A DNA stretch of 64,000 nt, taken from contig NZ_JALPRP010000001.1 of assembly GCF_023195915.1 (NCBI RefSeq), positions 248,001 through 312,000 on the forward strand. The letters are read 5' to 3'. Source of the stretch: Methanoculleus sp. 7T. GTDB taxonomy: Archaea; Halobacteriota; Methanomicrobia; Methanomicrobiales; Methanoculleaceae. Below are positions 9,947 through 19,629 of the stretch, in pieces (the stretch's first letter is position 1; each line of letters opens with the position of its first letter). Under the pieces are notes generated by a model, which saw only the letters and a list, made by a program, of their open reading frames with translations, ran no database searches and had not been told where the DNA came from. The translations under genes were made by a program, and so were the position numbers.

Positions 9947-11626
9947 TCACACCCCGCCCGCCATCATCAGGTATTCCGCGACCGGCCCCATCGCCAGGAG
10001 CGGGAAGAACGTGAGTCCGCCGACGAGCAGGATGATGAGGACCATCCACGCCACAAACGCCGGGGAAGCGGTCGGAAGCGTCCCGGGGCCTGGGGGGACG
10101 GCCTTCTTCTCCGCCATCGAGCCCGCGAGGGCCAGCATGGCGACTGCCGGAGCGAACCTCCCGACCGCCATCGCAAACGCGCCGGCGAGTGCGTAGAACG
10201 GCCCGGTGGCATCGAGCCCGGCAAAAGCGCTCCCGTTGTTGTTGGACATCGATGCGAAGGCGTAGACCGCCTCCGAGAGCCCGTGCGGGCCCGGGTTCCC
10301 CATCGCTCCCGGGAGGGCAAGCGCGATGCCGGAGAGGAGGAGCACTAGTATCCCCGGGACGAGGACCGTGACGACGGCCATCCGCATCTCCGCAGCCTCG
10401 ATCTTCTTGCCGAGAAACTCAGGCGTCCGCCCGATCATCAGCCCGGCGATGAAGACGGCGACCACCACGAAGCCGGTGATGGTGTAGAACCCCGAACCCA
10501 CCCCGCCGAAGACGACCTCCCCGAGGAGGATCAGGATCATCGGGACCATGCCCCCGAGCGGGGTGAGCGAGTCGTGCATGGCGTCGACCGCGCCGCAGGA
10601 TGTCGCGGTCGTCGAGGCGGCAAAGAGCGCCGTGCCCAGAAGGCCGGACCTGACCTCTTTTCCCTCCATCGAGATCCCCAAGACCCCGAGTTCGCCAACC
10701 AGCGGGTTTCCAGCGAGTTCCGCGGCGTAGAGGCCGCCGAGGGCTGCGGCGTAGATCGTGAGCATCACGGCGTAGATGGCCCATCCCTGCCGCATAGACC
10801 CGGCCATCCGGCCGAAGACGAAGGGGAGGGCGGCGGGAACGAGCAGGATCAGGAAGGCCTCGACGAGGTTGGTGACGCAAGTAGGGTTCTCGTAGGGGTG
10901 TGCGGAGTTTGCGGCAAAGAATCCGCCCCCGTTCGTGCCGAGAAGTTTGATCGCGACCTGTGAGGCGACCGGGCCCATAGCGATCGTCTGCGGCCCGGCC
11001 GTGACGTAAGCGTCCAGATTCTGGATGACGCCCTGCGAGGCGAGCAGGAGAGCGGCGGCGAGGGCGACCGGGAGCAGGACGTAGAGGACAGAGCGGGTCA
11101 TATCGACCCAGAAGTTTCCTATCCGGTCGGTCGACCGGCGGGTGAGCCCCCGCATCACTGCGATCGCGATAGAGAGCCCGGTGGCGGCCGAGAGGAAGTT
11201 CTGGACGGTGAACCCGGCCATCTGGGAGAGGTAACTCGCCGAGACCTCGCCGCTGTAGATCTGCCAGTCTGTGTTGGTGACGAAACTGACGGCGGCGTTC
11301 AGCGCGGTCAGTGGGTCGAATGCCCCGAAACCCTGCGGGTTGAGCGGGAGGGCGCCTTGCAGGAGGAGGAGGGCGAAGAGGGCGAGAAACCCGATGCCGT
11401 TGAAGATGAGCAGGTCCCGGGCATAGCCCCGCCATCCCTCCTCCTCTTCGGGGCTGGTCCCGATGAGCCGGTAGACCGCCCGCTCGATGCGGCCGGGAAG
11501 ACCCACTGATACGCTCCCGGAGAAGACCCTGTGGAGGTAACCACTGAGGAGGAGCGCCGCTCCGGTGACGAGGAGGAGAAATAGGGCGGCAGCTACAGCA
11601 TCCATCAGGGGATCAGGGGACGTCAC
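9947..11626 (-). CDS. kdpA: Potassium-transporting ATPase subunit A
   Basis: 559 aa with ten or so membrane helices. The channel-like subunit carrying the four selectivity-filter-like loops, including [18 protein letters not shown] and [22 protein letters not shown] keep the GTG start at 11626 because a GGTGAT site lies just upstream; an in-frame ATG at 11605 has no such site. The GTG overlaps the stop of a 32-codon leader ORF (GTGA). No KdpF-like hydrophobic peptide is present upstream. Confidence 0.96.
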   Translation of the reverse strand: MTSPDPLMDAVAAALFLLLVTGAALLLSGYLHRVFSGSVSVGLPGRIERAVYRLIGTSPEEEEGWRGYARDLLIFNGIGFLALFALLLLQGALPLNPQGFGAFDPLTALNAAVSFVTNTDWQIYSGEVSASYLSQMAGFTVQNFLSAATGLSIAIAVMRGLTRRSTDRIGNFWVDMTRSVLYVLLPVALAAALLLASQGVIQNLDAYVTAGPQTIAMGPVASQVAIKLLGTNGGGFFAANSAHPYENPTCVTNLVEAFLILLVPAALPFVFGRMAGSMRQGWAIYAVMLTIYAAALGGLYAAELAGNPLVGELGVLGISMEGKEVRSGLLGTALFAASTTATSCGAVDAMHDSLTPLGGMVPMILILLGEVVFGGVGSGFYTITGFVVVAVFIAGLMIGRTPEFLGKKIEAAEMRMAVVTVLVPGILVLLLSGIALALPGAMGNPGPHGLSEAVYAFASMSNNNGSAFAGLDATGPFYALAGAFAMAVGRFAPAVAMLALAGSMAEKKAVPPGPGTLPTASPAFVAWMVLIILLVGGLTFFPLLAMGPVAEYLMMAGGV

Positions 11627-11721
11627 AGCCCATCACCGCCGATGGCTGGGCCCTCCCGGTATCCGGGCAGGTACGGGAAGACCACACGGCGCCTATCCTG
11701 GAGCGGGGATCTGCAGGGCAT
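11623..11721 (-). CDS. Possible 32-aa leader peptide of the kdp operon
   Basis: An ATG at 11721 preceded by AGGAAGAG opens 32 codons ([14 protein letters not shown]...) whose TGA overlaps the kdpA GTG start. It lies in a leader of roughly 110 nt below a TATA box. It is Arg/Pro/Gly-rich and not hydrophobic, so it is not KdpF. It may couple translation into kdpA or be chance. Confidence 0.3.
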   Translation of the reverse strand: MPCRSPLQDRRRVVFPYLPGYREGPAIGGDGL

Positions 11722-11762
11722 TGAATCTCTTCCTGTGCCGGTGTGGCGGGTAGCACAGCCTA

Positions 11763-11773
11763 CCTATAAAAAG
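11763..11773 (-). promoter_or_regulatory. TATA box of the kdp operon
   Basis: On the minus strand CTTTTTATAGG sits about 140 bases above the kdpA start, in the gap between the kdp genes and the MATE gene. It is the only good TATA-type element in that gap, so the transcript would have a long leader. Confidence 0.5.
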
Positions 11774-11834
11774 CCTTTTCAGGGAGAGATTACCTGCAGT
11801 GAGAGGGCCTGACCGGCGGTGATGGCTATAGGGC

Positions 11835-11869
11835 GTTAGACCGGGAAGGCTCCTCCTTGAGGGTCTAAC
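11835..11869 (-). terminator. Inverted repeat at the end of the MATE gene
   Basis: GTTAGACC at 11835-11842 pairs with GGTCTAAC at 11862-11869 around a 19-base loop and includes the MATE stop codon. No U-run follows on the minus strand, so it may be an RNA-stability or processing hairpin as well as a terminator. Confidence 0.35.
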
Positions 11870-13295
11870 TGAGGGCTTTCCTGCCCAGGCTCGTGAGACG
11901 GGCGATGTAGACTTTGGCCCAGATGTACCCAAAGAGCGAGCCAAGGATGTTGCCGACGACGATCCCCCACCAAGCCCCGGTCTCGCCGAGGTCCAGGACG
12001 ATCGCGAAGAGGTATGCGAAGGCCGCAACGAAGACGAGGTTCCGGAAAAACTCGACGGCAAGAGCAAAGATGCCCTTCCCCGTTCCCTCAAAGACCCCGG
12101 CGGACATAATGCCCGGGGAGATGAAGGGGTAGAAGAAGCACATCGTCATCAGGAAGGCGGTGATCCCGCCTGCAAGGTGCGTGCTGCCTGCCGAGTAGGT
12201 GAAGATCCACGAGATAGAGGGTGCGAGGAGCCAGGTGAAGACGGAGAGGCCAAGGCCGATGAGGATGCCCAGCCTGACCGCGAAGGAGTGGGCAACCCCG
12301 AGCTTGTCATGCTTCCTGCCGCCGTAGGCAGCGCCCGATACCGAGGCGACGGCGATGGACATGGCAATGAAGGGTATCAGGGCGAAGAAGACGATTCGCC
12401 ACCCGCCGGTATAGACGGCGACGGCGTCGGACCCGGCGACATGGACGAGGACTCCGTTGATGATGAAGACGGCGACCGATGCCAGCACGAACTCCAGGCT
12501 TGCAGGAACGCCGACAGCGCAGATGTCCATGGTCGTGTGCCCTTGCGGGGAGAACCGCTTCCAGTCGACGTCGACGTAGGTGTCCTTCTTGACAAGGAGC
12601 CAATACAAGAGGAGAGCGCAGACAGCGGCCGCTGAGATGAGGGTTGCCCATGCAGCGCCGGCTATGCCCATGCCCACACCGTAGATGAGGATGGGGTCAA
12701 GGACGATGTTGAGGATAGCGGAGGCGGCGGCTGCATACATCGGCCTCCGGGTGTTCCCTTCTGCCGTAAAGATGGCATAGAGGACGTCGGCGAGGAGGAT
12801 GAATACGGTCCCGGCAAAGATGATTCTCCCGTATTCGACTGCGTATGCCGCAGTCTCCCCGGCTCCCATGGCAAGGACGATGGGCTCGATGAAGAGCAGG
12901 AGGGCGGTGGTGACAATAGCCGAGATGACGAGGGCGATGGCGATGCCGTGCATCGCAACGTTATCGGCCCCGGCCTTATCCCCGGCACCGATGCGGCGGG
13001 AGGCGGCTGAAGTGACGCCCACTCCAAGGCCGCTCCCGAGACCGACGAAGATGAGGAAGATCGGGGTGATGAACCCGACAGCGGCAAGGGCGTCTGACCC
13101 GAGGCCTACGACCCAGACTGCGTCGGCGAGGTTATAGACTGCCTGAAAGAGCATGGCGACCATGATCGGGCCGGCAATCTTGAGGATGGCACGCTTCGGG
13201 TCGCCGGTGAGGACGGCGACACCTTCGGTAATCGTGTTACTACGTTCAGTTGTTTTTGGATCGAGATCGGAGGTGATGGCGGTGATATCTGTCAT
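11865..13295 (-). CDS. MATE family efflux transporter
   Basis: 476 aa, about 12 membrane helices in two homologous halves. The first half has ILKIAGPIMVAMLFQAVYNL then ADAVWVVGLGSDALAAVG, typical of the NorM/DinF-type archaeal and bacterial MATE proteins that export cationic drugs or metabolites using a H+ or Na+ gradient. The about 35-residue hydrophilic N-terminus precedes helix 1. Monocistronic between the kdp operon and a gene-poor stretch; substrate unknown. Confidence 0.92.
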   Translation of the reverse strand: MTDITAITSDLDPKTTERSNTITEGVAVLTGDPKRAILKIAGPIMVAMLFQAVYNLADAVWVVGLGSDALAAVGFITPIFLIFVGLGSGLGVGVTSAASRRIGAGDKAGADNVAMHGIAIALVISAIVTTALLLFIEPIVLAMGAGETAAYAVEYGRIIFAGTVFILLADVLYAIFTAEGNTRRPMYAAAASAILNIVLDPILIYGVGMGIAGAAWATLISAAAVCALLLYWLLVKKDTYVDVDWKRFSPQGHTTMDICAVGVPASLEFVLASVAVFIINGVLVHVAGSDAVAVYTGGWRIVFFALIPFIAMSIAVASVSGAAYGGRKHDKLGVAHSFAVRLGILIGLGLSVFTWLLAPSISWIFTYSAGSTHLAGGITAFLMTMCFFYPFISPGIMSAGVFEGTGKGIFALAVEFFRNLVFVAAFAYLFAIVLDLGETGAWWGIVVGNILGSLFGYIWAKVYIARLTSLGRKALS

Positions 13296-13861
13296 AAGTA
13301 TCCTTCAATTCAGGGGATGTTTCTCCAAATGCCTCAGGAGAAGAGAGTTTGCGCCCACATGAGCACGTTTGTTCTACGCCGGAAAGAAGCAGACAACTTT
13401 GCTTTTTTTGTGGATAATGGTTGCGATGCAGTCTGCCTCTCATCGTTCGGGCCGGCTCGCGGACTTCCTGATAAGATCCGCTTCATGGGTAGATAACATA
13501 CCGGAGTCTGACCCGGGAGAGGGTTCTACGGGTGAGGTTACGCGGCATACGGGGTAGGTCGGCGGTTTCGTCTATCTCCGGTGTTTCGGGATTGGAAACA
13601 ATCTGTTTCCGGAGCGTGAACAACCACCGGGGACGGTCGAAGCGTTCTAGGCGGCAAACAATACAATCAATCGTCGCAGGGCGGTGCAGTTCAGGCTTTC
13701 AAGGTCGTGCTCGCTAGTATCAGAGGTCAAGGTCGTACCTCAGGGACGGGGATCAAGTAACCATCAAGTACGGAAACGCCGGTAGATATCGGGATATATG
13801 CAGATTGACAGCAATATTGCTGACGTTTATCCCCGGAAGTAGGCGCTCCGAATACAACCCA
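13296..13861. other. Gene-poor interval between the MATE gene and an accessory patch
   Basis: No convincing gene on either strand. It holds the upstream region of the MATE gene (AAGGAT site at its start) and one perfect 14-bp palindrome, CAGCAATATTGCTG at 13809-13822, about 40 bases beyond the end of the gene fragment at 13862. Base composition is more AT-rich than the flanking operons. Confidence 0.6.
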
Positions 13862-14096
13862 TCAAGTATTCCTCTCGTCTGGTGCCGCCCACCGCGGGAC
13901 GTATTTCAACATCTTTGGAGCTGCGTCCGGGTCGTGGGGGACAATCTCACCCATCTCCACCGCCTCTTTGATAAACCGTGAAACTGTTGCACTATTCTTC
14001 GAGGGGATACCAAATCGCTCACGCAAAGAACTGTTTGTCAGATATTCACGGTTGACATATTTCAGCAAGGACATCGACGCTGCGATCGCATAGTTC
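13862..14096 (-). pseudogene. C-terminal remnant of an AAA_4/AlbA_2-type ATP-binding regulator
   Basis: Codons for YAIAASMSLLKYVNREYL then TNSSLRERFGI, then KNSATVSRFIKEAVEMGEI and DPDAAPKMLKYVPRWA. This matches the winged-helix tail of the large DUF4062/AlbA_2-type (RecG-C-like) ATP-binding transcriptional regulators, which normally exceed 400 aa. An in-frame TAG lies only about 14 codons upstream of the ATG at 14074, and nothing of the ATPase or AlbA domains is found on the other side. So only the last 70 or so residues survive. Family call is from memory of the motif. Confidence 0.6.
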
Positions 14097-14102
14097 TATG
14101 GT

Positions 14103-14348
14103 GTGGTGACACCGGAGACCGAGACGAGCAACTCCCTGGAGCCCCGGCAGTGCCCAAAGTGTTTCTCGGTGTGGGGGCCCAAACTGCAAAACTGTGGCGT
14201 CTGCGGTGCCCCGTTGATCCGGGGCATGGTTGATCTGGATGACGCTCTGTCTGAACTCCGGGAACTCATCAGGCAGGACCCGGTACGGGCGGTCGAGGCG
14301 ATCCGGATGTTGCAGGAGATGGAGCCGTCCCGATCGCCGGCGGCGTGA
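14103..14348 (+). CDS. Small zinc-ribbon protein of unknown function
   Basis: 81 aa from a GTG start (a second GTG follows directly). CPKCFSVWGPKLQNCGVCG gives a CxxC-x10-CxxC zinc ribbon at about residues 17-34, followed by an acidic/amphipathic helical half (DLDDALSELRELIRQDP). No clear ribosome site. It lies in the accessory patch before the GNAT pair; the function is unknown. Confidence 0.5.
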   Translation: MVTPETETSNSLEPRQCPKCFSVWGPKLQNCGVCGAPLIRGMVDLDDALSELRELIRQDPVRAVEAIRMLQEMEPSRSPAA

Positions 14349-14512
14349 AGGTCCCGGTAACCAATTTGGGGACATTCACTGGTCCGGAGGCCCTGCACCG
14401 GCTGGTTGGCAAACGGATCCGGGCACTGGTGGGGATGTGTGGTGAATGTTGACCAAGAGAAACATATTTGAGGCGTCGCGGGCATTATATCATATCCAGA
14501 GGTGAAGTGACG

Positions 14513-14659
14513 ATGGCAAAACCAATCGAACTTGGGCTTACCCTTGAGGGGGAAGACGCCCGGCGTTTCCACGAGTATATGGAGAGGCCCACCTATACCG
14601 ACGATGCACGGGAACTGATCCGATCCGCAGCGCGAGAAGCGCAAAATCGGCGCCTGTGA
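14513..14659 (+). CDS. Putative antitoxin of the GNAT toxin module
   Basis: 48 aa starting MAKPIELGLTLEGEDARRFH and ending in a basic helical tail (ELIRSAAREAQNRRL). AGAGGTGAAGTG provides a ribosome site and a TATA-like ATTATATCATA (about 14485) lies before it; a longer in-frame reading starts upstream of that site and is not used. The next gene, 7 bases downstream, encodes a GNAT acetyltransferase of toxin type, so an antitoxin role is inferred from size, order and spacing. It lacks a clear ribbon-helix-helix start, unlike DUF1778 antitoxins. Confidence 0.6.
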   Translation: MAKPIELGLTLEGEDARRFHEYMERPTYTDDARELIRSAAREAQNRRL

Positions 14660-14666
14660 ACATAAC

Positions 14667-15188
14667 ATGCCTCTCCCGGCGCTCCGTTTTTTACCACTTT
14701 CCAGGGACTCGGATGTATCAACCTTCAGTTGTGGCCATGACGATCTGGATGAATTCCTGATCGAGGATTCGATGGAGTATCAGCAGGAGCGCCTATCCGT
14801 AACCCGCCTTGCATATATCGACTCTGAAATAGTCGGGTTTTTCACCCTGGTGACCGATTGCATTGACGCAAAACAGGTAGCCCCGGATGATGGGAGGCGC
14901 GGGTATCCTTACCGGAAGTATCCTGCAATCAAAGTTGCCCGGCTGGCAACATCAAAAAAGCATCAGAGAAACGGCATTGGTTCTCTGATGCTCCGTGAGA
15001 TCCTGACGCTCACGATAATGATATCTGAATATGTCGGATGCAGGATCATCACCGTGGATGCAAAACCGGAATCCGTGGGCTTCTACGAGCGGTTCGGGTT
15101 CAAGCGGGCGAAGAGCCGACGTTCCGATCCTGTCCCGATGTACATGGACTATCACAGACTGCTTGAGGAAGAGCACCTGACAGGGTGA
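14667..15188 (+). CDS. GNAT family N-acetyltransferase, TacT-like toxin candidate
   Basis: 173 aa. The N-terminal FSCGHDDLDEFLIEDSMEY pattern is the 'FxCGxxxLDxFL' signature of toxin-type GNAT proteins, which acetylate charged tRNAs. KVARLATSKKHQRNGIGSLM supplies the acetyl-CoA loop (Q/RxxGxG/A), and SVGFYERFGF the C-terminal tyrosine-bearing element. Paired with a 48-aa gene directly upstream, it makes a likely type II toxin-antitoxin module. Its toxicity and tRNA target are inference. Confidence 0.8.
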   Translation: MPLPALRFLPLSRDSDVSTFSCGHDDLDEFLIEDSMEYQQERLSVTRLAYIDSEIVGFFTLVTDCIDAKQVAPDDGRRGYPYRKYPAIKVARLATSKKHQRNGIGSLMLREILTLTIMISEYVGCRIITVDAKPESVGFYERFGFKRAKSRRSDPVPMYMDYHRLLEEEHLTG

Positions 15189-15468
15189 GCATACGCCGGC
15201 GGCCCTACAACGCTGCTATATCCGGAATTATTTTGAAACAAGAGACCAGTTGTGTGCAAGCAAGAACCCCCGCGCCCGGGTGCCCGAGGTGCGGCACCGC
15301 CTGCAAGCCAGCGAGGGCATGCCCACTCCCCTTTGAGACCCCAAATTGGGGTGGCGCGCTGCGCATGGAATAACCTCCTTATACTTAGAAGTTGAGTGGG
15401 ATTGTGAGAGAGCGATCTCGAATGAAAATGATCCTTTTTAAAATTAGATTCCAAACCAACTGTTAAGA
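15189..15468. other. Intergenic stretch with palindromes
   Basis: No gene. It contains the palindromes GGGCATGCCC (15315-15324) and ACCCCAA-A-TTGGGGT (15338-15352) in a GC-rich block, then an AT-rich part running up to the 3' end of tRNA-Met, where read-out from the tRNA would terminate. Confidence 0.5.
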
Positions 15469-15579
15469 TGCTGCGGGTGGGATCCGAACCCACGATTTCC
15501 AGATGTCCCAGGTTTGGACGCACCGTTTTTCTCGAAAACCCTATGAGTCTGGCGCCCTAACCGACTAGGCCACCGCAGC
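15469..15579 (-). tRNA. tRNA-Met (CAU), elongator, with 37-nt intron
   Basis: Minus strand: acceptor GCUGCGG/CCGCAGC plus A73; anticodon stem CCAGA/UCUGG around CUCAUA, and the T-arm GUGGGUUCGGAUCCCAC. A 37-nt intron (15505-15541) interrupts after position 37, the canonical archaeal site cut by the BHB endonuclease; removing it leaves a 74-nt tRNA. GCCAGACUCAUA matches elongator tRNA-Met rather than tRNA-Ile2. A TATA-like AAATAAAC (15613-15620, other strand) fits its promoter. Confidence 0.9.
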
Positions 15580-15651
15580 ACACAAAGTGCAGTATAACAA
15601 TGATGTATTGGCAAATAAACCTTATGCATTCCGGAAAAACAAGGTGAAGGG

Positions 15652-17127
15652 TCACTTCGCGTTTTTCCGGAGATAAACCTCGAGCGCCGCGGCGATCGCC
15701 GCCACTTCCTTCCCGTGCCGGAGCGATGCGGCCAGCGTCTGCATGCGTGTCTCCTCCTCGTAGAGGTAACGGCGGAGGCTCTTCGTGATATGTTCCTCCT
15801 GCAGGAAGTGCGTGTGCGTATCGCCGGCGACGAAATGGGCGTTATGCATGATCGCGTACTGGAGCGGGAGCGTCGTCTTCACGCCCAAGATGACGTACTC
15901 GTAGATGGCCCGGCGCATCCGCTGGATCGCCTCCTCACGGTTGGACCCCCAGGCGCAGAGTTTAGAGATCATCGAGTCGTAGTGCGGCGGGATGGTGTAG
16001 CCGTTGTGGATACCGGAGTCGACCCGTATCCCCGGGCCTCCCGGCGACCGGTAGCGGACAATCTTCCCCGGATCGGCAGTGAAGTTGTTCAGCGGGTCCT
16101 CCGCATTGATCCGGCACTCAATCGCGTGCCCACGGATGCTGATGTCCTCCTGGTCCATCGAGAGGTCCTCGCCTGCGGCGACGGCGATCTGCTGCTTCAC
16201 CATATCGATCCCGGTGATGAACTCCGTGATGGTGTGCTCCACCTGCAGCCGGGTGTTCACCTCCATGAAGTAGTAGTTGCCGTTTGCATAGAGGAACTCC
16301 ACCGTGCCGGCGTTCGTGTAGTTCGCCGCCTTTGCCGCGGTGATGGCCGATTTCGTCATCCGTTCCCGGAGTTCGGGCGTCATGATCGGGCAGGGCGCCT
16401 CCTCGACCAGTTTCTGGTGCCGGCGCTGGATGGAGCACTCACGGTCGTAGAGATGGAGGGTGTGCCCCTTCGCGTCGGCAAGGACTTGGATCTCGATGTG
16501 ACGCGGTTTCGTGAGGTATTTCTCCACGAAGATCGTCGGGTCCCCGAAGGCGGACTCCGCGATCCGCATCCCCATGTTGATCGCCTCTTCGAGCTCCCCC
16601 TCGTTCTCGGCGACGTGCATGCCGATACCGCCGCCGCCCGCACTCGCTTTCACGATCACCGGGTAGCCGATCTCGGCGGCGACCTTCTTTGCCTCATCGA
16701 GGCTGGTGACGCCGTCCGGCGTGCCCGGGAGGACCGGGACGCCTGCCTCACGCATCATCCGCTTCGACCCGATCTTCGAGCCCAGCGCTTCGATGGTCTT
16801 CCACGACGGCCCGATGAACGTCAGCCCTTCATCCTCGACCAGTTTTGCAAACTGGTAGTTCTCGGCGAGGAACCCGTATCCGGGATGGATCGCCTCGGCT
16901 CCGGACTTCAGGGCGATATCGCAGATCCGCTCCTTGTTGAGATAACTCTTGGACGGGTGTGCCTCACCCACACAGAACGCCTCATCGGCGTACTTCACAT
17001 GGAGCGCGTTCTTATCAGGCTCGGAGTAGATTGCGACCGTCTCGATATCCAGTTCCCGGCAGGCACGCATAACCCGGATGGCAATCTCACCGCGGTTGGC
17101 AATCAGGATCTTGTCGAAATATTTCAT
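15652..17127 (-). CDS. pycA: Pyruvate carboxylase subunit A (biotin carboxylase)
   Basis: 491 aa. ATP-dependent carboxylation of the biotin on subunit B. It has the biotin carboxylase start [17 protein letters not shown], the ATP-grasp glycine loop [11 protein letters not shown], and the catalytic block [13 protein letters not shown] in the C-terminal domain. In methanogens the A and B subunits are separate and make oxaloacetate for the incomplete reductive TCA route. It follows pycB by 40 bases. It could in principle serve another biotin enzyme, but the neighbour fixes the pairing. Confidence 0.93.
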   Translation of the reverse strand: MKYFDKILIANRGEIAIRVMRACRELDIETVAIYSEPDKNALHVKYADEAFCVGEAHPSKSYLNKERICDIALKSGAEAIHPGYGFLAENYQFAKLVEDEGLTFIGPSWKTIEALGSKIGSKRMMREAGVPVLPGTPDGVTSLDEAKKVAAEIGYPVIVKASAGGGGIGMHVAENEGELEEAINMGMRIAESAFGDPTIFVEKYLTKPRHIEIQVLADAKGHTLHLYDRECSIQRRHQKLVEEAPCPIMTPELRERMTKSAITAAKAANYTNAGTVEFLYANGNYYFMEVNTRLQVEHTITEFITGIDMVKQQIAVAAGEDLSMDQEDISIRGHAIECRINAEDPLNNFTADPGKIVRYRSPGGPGIRVDSGIHNGYTIPPHYDSMISKLCAWGSNREEAIQRMRRAIYEYVILGVKTTLPLQYAIMHNAHFVAGDTHTHFLQEEHITKSLRRYLYEEETRMQTLAASLRHGKEVAAIAAALEVYLRKNAK

Positions 17128-17167
17128 CGCGCAAACTCTTTCATATCTGGTAACCGGACGGCGGGCC

Positions 17168-18922
17168 TCACTCGACGATCATCAGCACGTCGCCGTTCTG
17201 CACGACGTCCCCGGCGTCCACGAAGATCTCGGCCACCGTGCCGTCACGCGGACAGCGGATGGGGTTCTCCATCTTCATGGCCTCAAGGACGATAAGCGTA
17301 TCCCCTTTCTTGACGGTGCTCCCTCGCTGGGTCAGCACTTTGAGGACCATACCTTGCATATTGCTCTTAACGCCGCCGGCGACGTCACCCCGGGGGATCC
17401 TCTCCTTGGCCGACGAAGGGGTCGCCGTCACCGCGACCGAGCTCCCCTCCACGGTGACGATCCGGACCGAGAAGATCTCGCCGTCCACCTCCACCTCCAT
17501 AGCATGGGGGATATCCGCAATCTTCGTCGGCTCGGCGGCGGCCGCCGGCTTCGGTATCTCTTCAGCCTGACGCTCGCCCTTCAGGAACGACGGTGCGATG
17601 CTCGGGTAGAGGATGTAAGTGAGGACATCCTCTTCCTTGGTGACCAGTCCCTGCTCCATCGCCTCTTTGCGCATCTGCTCGTAGATGGGCTCGAGAAGAT
17701 CCGCCGGACGGACCGTGACCGGCTCCTCGTCGCCGATGATCAACTTCCTGACCTCCGGGCTGATCGGGGCGGGTGGGCGGCCGTAGAGGCCGAGGACGTA
17801 GTCCTTTACCTCCGTCGTCACGTTCCGGTAGCGCTCGCCGCCCACCAGAACGTTGAGCACCGCTTGGGTGCCGACGATCTGGCTCGTCGGCGTCACGAGC
17901 GGCGGATAGCCGAGGTCCTTCCTCACCCGGGGGATCTCCCGGAACACCTCTTCCAAGCGGTCGAGCGCATTCTGCTCCTTCAACTGGGAGACGAGGTTCG
18001 ATATCATGCCGCCCGGGAGTTGGTAGATCAGCACGTCCGAGTCGACCCGGTCTGCGATGGCGGAAAAGAGCGGGTTGTACTTCTCCCGCATATCCCGGCA
18101 GACGTTCCGAACCGCACGGAGCGCGACGAGATCGATGCCAGTATCGCGCGGCGTCCCGATGACGCTTGCAACAACGCTCTCAGTCGGGGGCTGGGAGGTC
18201 CCCAGGGCGAACGGCGACATCGCCGTATCGAGGATATCCACGCCGGCATCGATCGCCGCCTGATAACTCAGGGGCGCAACACCGCTCGTACAGTGGGAGT
18301 GGAGGCAGACCTTGACGTCGACCCTCTTCTTGATCCCCGAGATCAGGTCGCGGGCATCGTGGGGCATGATCAGCCCCGCCATGTCCTTGATGCAGATTGA
18401 GTCGCACCCGAGCGAGTAGAGTTCCTCGGCCATATCGATGAACGTCGCGACTGAGTGGGCCGGACTTGTCGTGTAGGATATCGCGCCCTGCAGGTGCGCC
18501 CCGACGTTCCTGACCTCCTCCATCGCCTTGGTCATATTCCGGGTATCGTTGAGCGCATCAAAGACCCGGAAGATGTCGACGCCGTTCCGCGCGGATGCAT
18601 CCACGAACTTCTCCACCACGTCATCGGGATAATGCCGGTAGCCTACGAGGTTCTGACCGCGTAGAAGCATCTGGATGGGGGTGCGCTTGAGTTCTGCCTT
18701 CAGCGCCCGAAGGCGTTCCCAGGGGTCGTCGTTGAGAAACCTGATGCAGCTGTCAAAGGTCGCCCCGCCCCAGGCTTCGACAGAGAAGAAACCTACGTTA
18801 TCAATGGCGCGGGCAAGAGGGAGCATGTCTTCAGTCCGGAGCCGGGTGGCGATGAGCGACTGATGCGCGTCCCTAAGCGTGGTATCGGTGATATAGAGTG
18901 TATCGGATTTGGCAGCACACAT
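17168..18922 (-). CDS. pycB: Pyruvate carboxylase subunit B (carboxyltransferase and biotinyl domain)
   Basis: 584 aa. HMGL-like carboxyltransferase domain first ([20 protein letters not shown], metal-binding HSHCTSG), then the PYC_OADA conserved domain, and a biotinyl domain at the end with EAMKMENP, biotin lysine at residue 550. I start at the ATG after GAGGTG (18922) rather than 12 codons upstream. A TATA-like TTTTTATATTATTAC on the minus strand (18981-18995) lies inside the end of ecfT, so the carboxylase genes probably have their own promoter. Confidence 0.94.
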   Translation of the reverse strand: MCAAKSDTLYITDTTLRDAHQSLIATRLRTEDMLPLARAIDNVGFFSVEAWGGATFDSCIRFLNDDPWERLRALKAELKRTPIQMLLRGQNLVGYRHYPDDVVEKFVDASARNGVDIFRVFDALNDTRNMTKAMEEVRNVGAHLQGAISYTTSPAHSVATFIDMAEELYSLGCDSICIKDMAGLIMPHDARDLISGIKKRVDVKVCLHSHCTSGVAPLSYQAAIDAGVDILDTAMSPFALGTSQPPTESVVASVIGTPRDTGIDLVALRAVRNVCRDMREKYNPLFSAIADRVDSDVLIYQLPGGMISNLVSQLKEQNALDRLEEVFREIPRVRKDLGYPPLVTPTSQIVGTQAVLNVLVGGERYRNVTTEVKDYVLGLYGRPPAPISPEVRKLIIGDEEPVTVRPADLLEPIYEQMRKEAMEQGLVTKEEDVLTYILYPSIAPSFLKGERQAEEIPKPAAAAEPTKIADIPHAMEVEVDGEIFSVRIVTVEGSSVAVTATPSSAKERIPRGDVAGGVKSNMQGMVLKVLTQRGSTVKKGDTLIVLEAMKMENPIRCPRDGTVAEIFVDAGDVVQNGDVLMIVE

Positions 18923-18975
18923 CGAATTTTGCACCTCGAAGGGCTGGGAAGATAGCAATAAAGCCTCTAAAAAGT

Positions 18976-19629
18976 TCAGTGTAATAATATAAAAACATCA
19001 CGAACAGGCAGGCAGGATAAAAGCCCCAGTATAATTGCCGATAGGGATGCCAGAACGTCTCGCGAGTCCGTTTCAAACGTCGGACATATCCGCCCTCCGA
19101 GCGTGTATCCCCGTACTACCAGCAATCCGGCCATTTCCTCTGCCCTCCGGATCTGGGTGACGATGAGCAGAACGGCGATCGGCACGATCGAGCGGGCGCC
19201 GATACGGATCCCCTTCAGCGCCATTGCGACCCGCATCTGGTCGACGTCCCGGCCGATCACCGCGAGGCCCGCAAGCCCCATCTCGGCGATGAGCCCGATC
19301 TCAAACCCGATCCGGTTTCCGAGCGCCCAGACAGCCACGGCAAGCACCTCTCCTTCCTTTGTATCGGCATACGCCCACGCGGCGAGGAGCAGGACCGCGA
19401 CCATCCTGATCAGGTAGGAGAGACCCGGGCCGCCCCCCCACTCGGAGACAAGCGCGGTTACGGCGATCATCGCGATGAGACCGAGGAGCATGCCGGGCCG
19501 CGGAAGAGCCTTCATGCGCGGTGTCGCAAGCAGCCACCACACGATAGCGGCGACGGCTCCCAGCGTGCTCGCAAACGCAGCCACCGAGAGGACGACGGTG
19601 ACAAGGAGCCTCAGCCTCGGATCCTGCAT
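18976..19629 (-). CDS. ecfT: Energy-coupling factor transporter transmembrane protein EcfT (BioN-like)
   Basis: 217 aa, about five or six membrane helices, with the EcfT/CbiQ cytoplasmic motif region ALKGIRIGARS and AEEMAGLLVVRGY, matching the ARG/ARGY-type coupling helices that touch the ATPases. It overlaps the preceding ATPase gene by 19 bases, so I use the internal ATG at 19629. With the two ATPases and BioY it forms a complete biotin ECF transporter. Confidence 0.85.
   Translation of the reverse strand: MQDPRLRLLVTVVLSVAAFASTLGAVAAIVWWLLATPRMKALPRPGMLLGLIAMIAVTALVSEWGGGPGLSYLIRMVAVLLLAAWAYADTKEGEVLAVAVWALGNRIGFEIGLIAEMGLAGLAVIGRDVDQMRVAMALKGIRIGARSIVPIAVLLIVTQIRRAEEMAGLLVVRGYTLGGRICPTFETDSRDVLASLSAIILGLLSCLPVRDVFILLH

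Noticed and set aside
11605-11721. KdpF between the leader and kdpA
   Set aside because: The 32-codon ORF is polar, not a 29-aa hydrophobic KdpF peptide.
13809-13822. Palindrome CAGCAATATTGCTG as an operator
   Set aside because: It lies far from any intact gene start; listed only as part of the interval.
15715-17295. Long + strand open frame (526 codons) opposite pycA
   Set aside because: It is the antisense of pycA in a GC-rich gene; composition is Arg/Asp/His-heavy with no family and no promoter.
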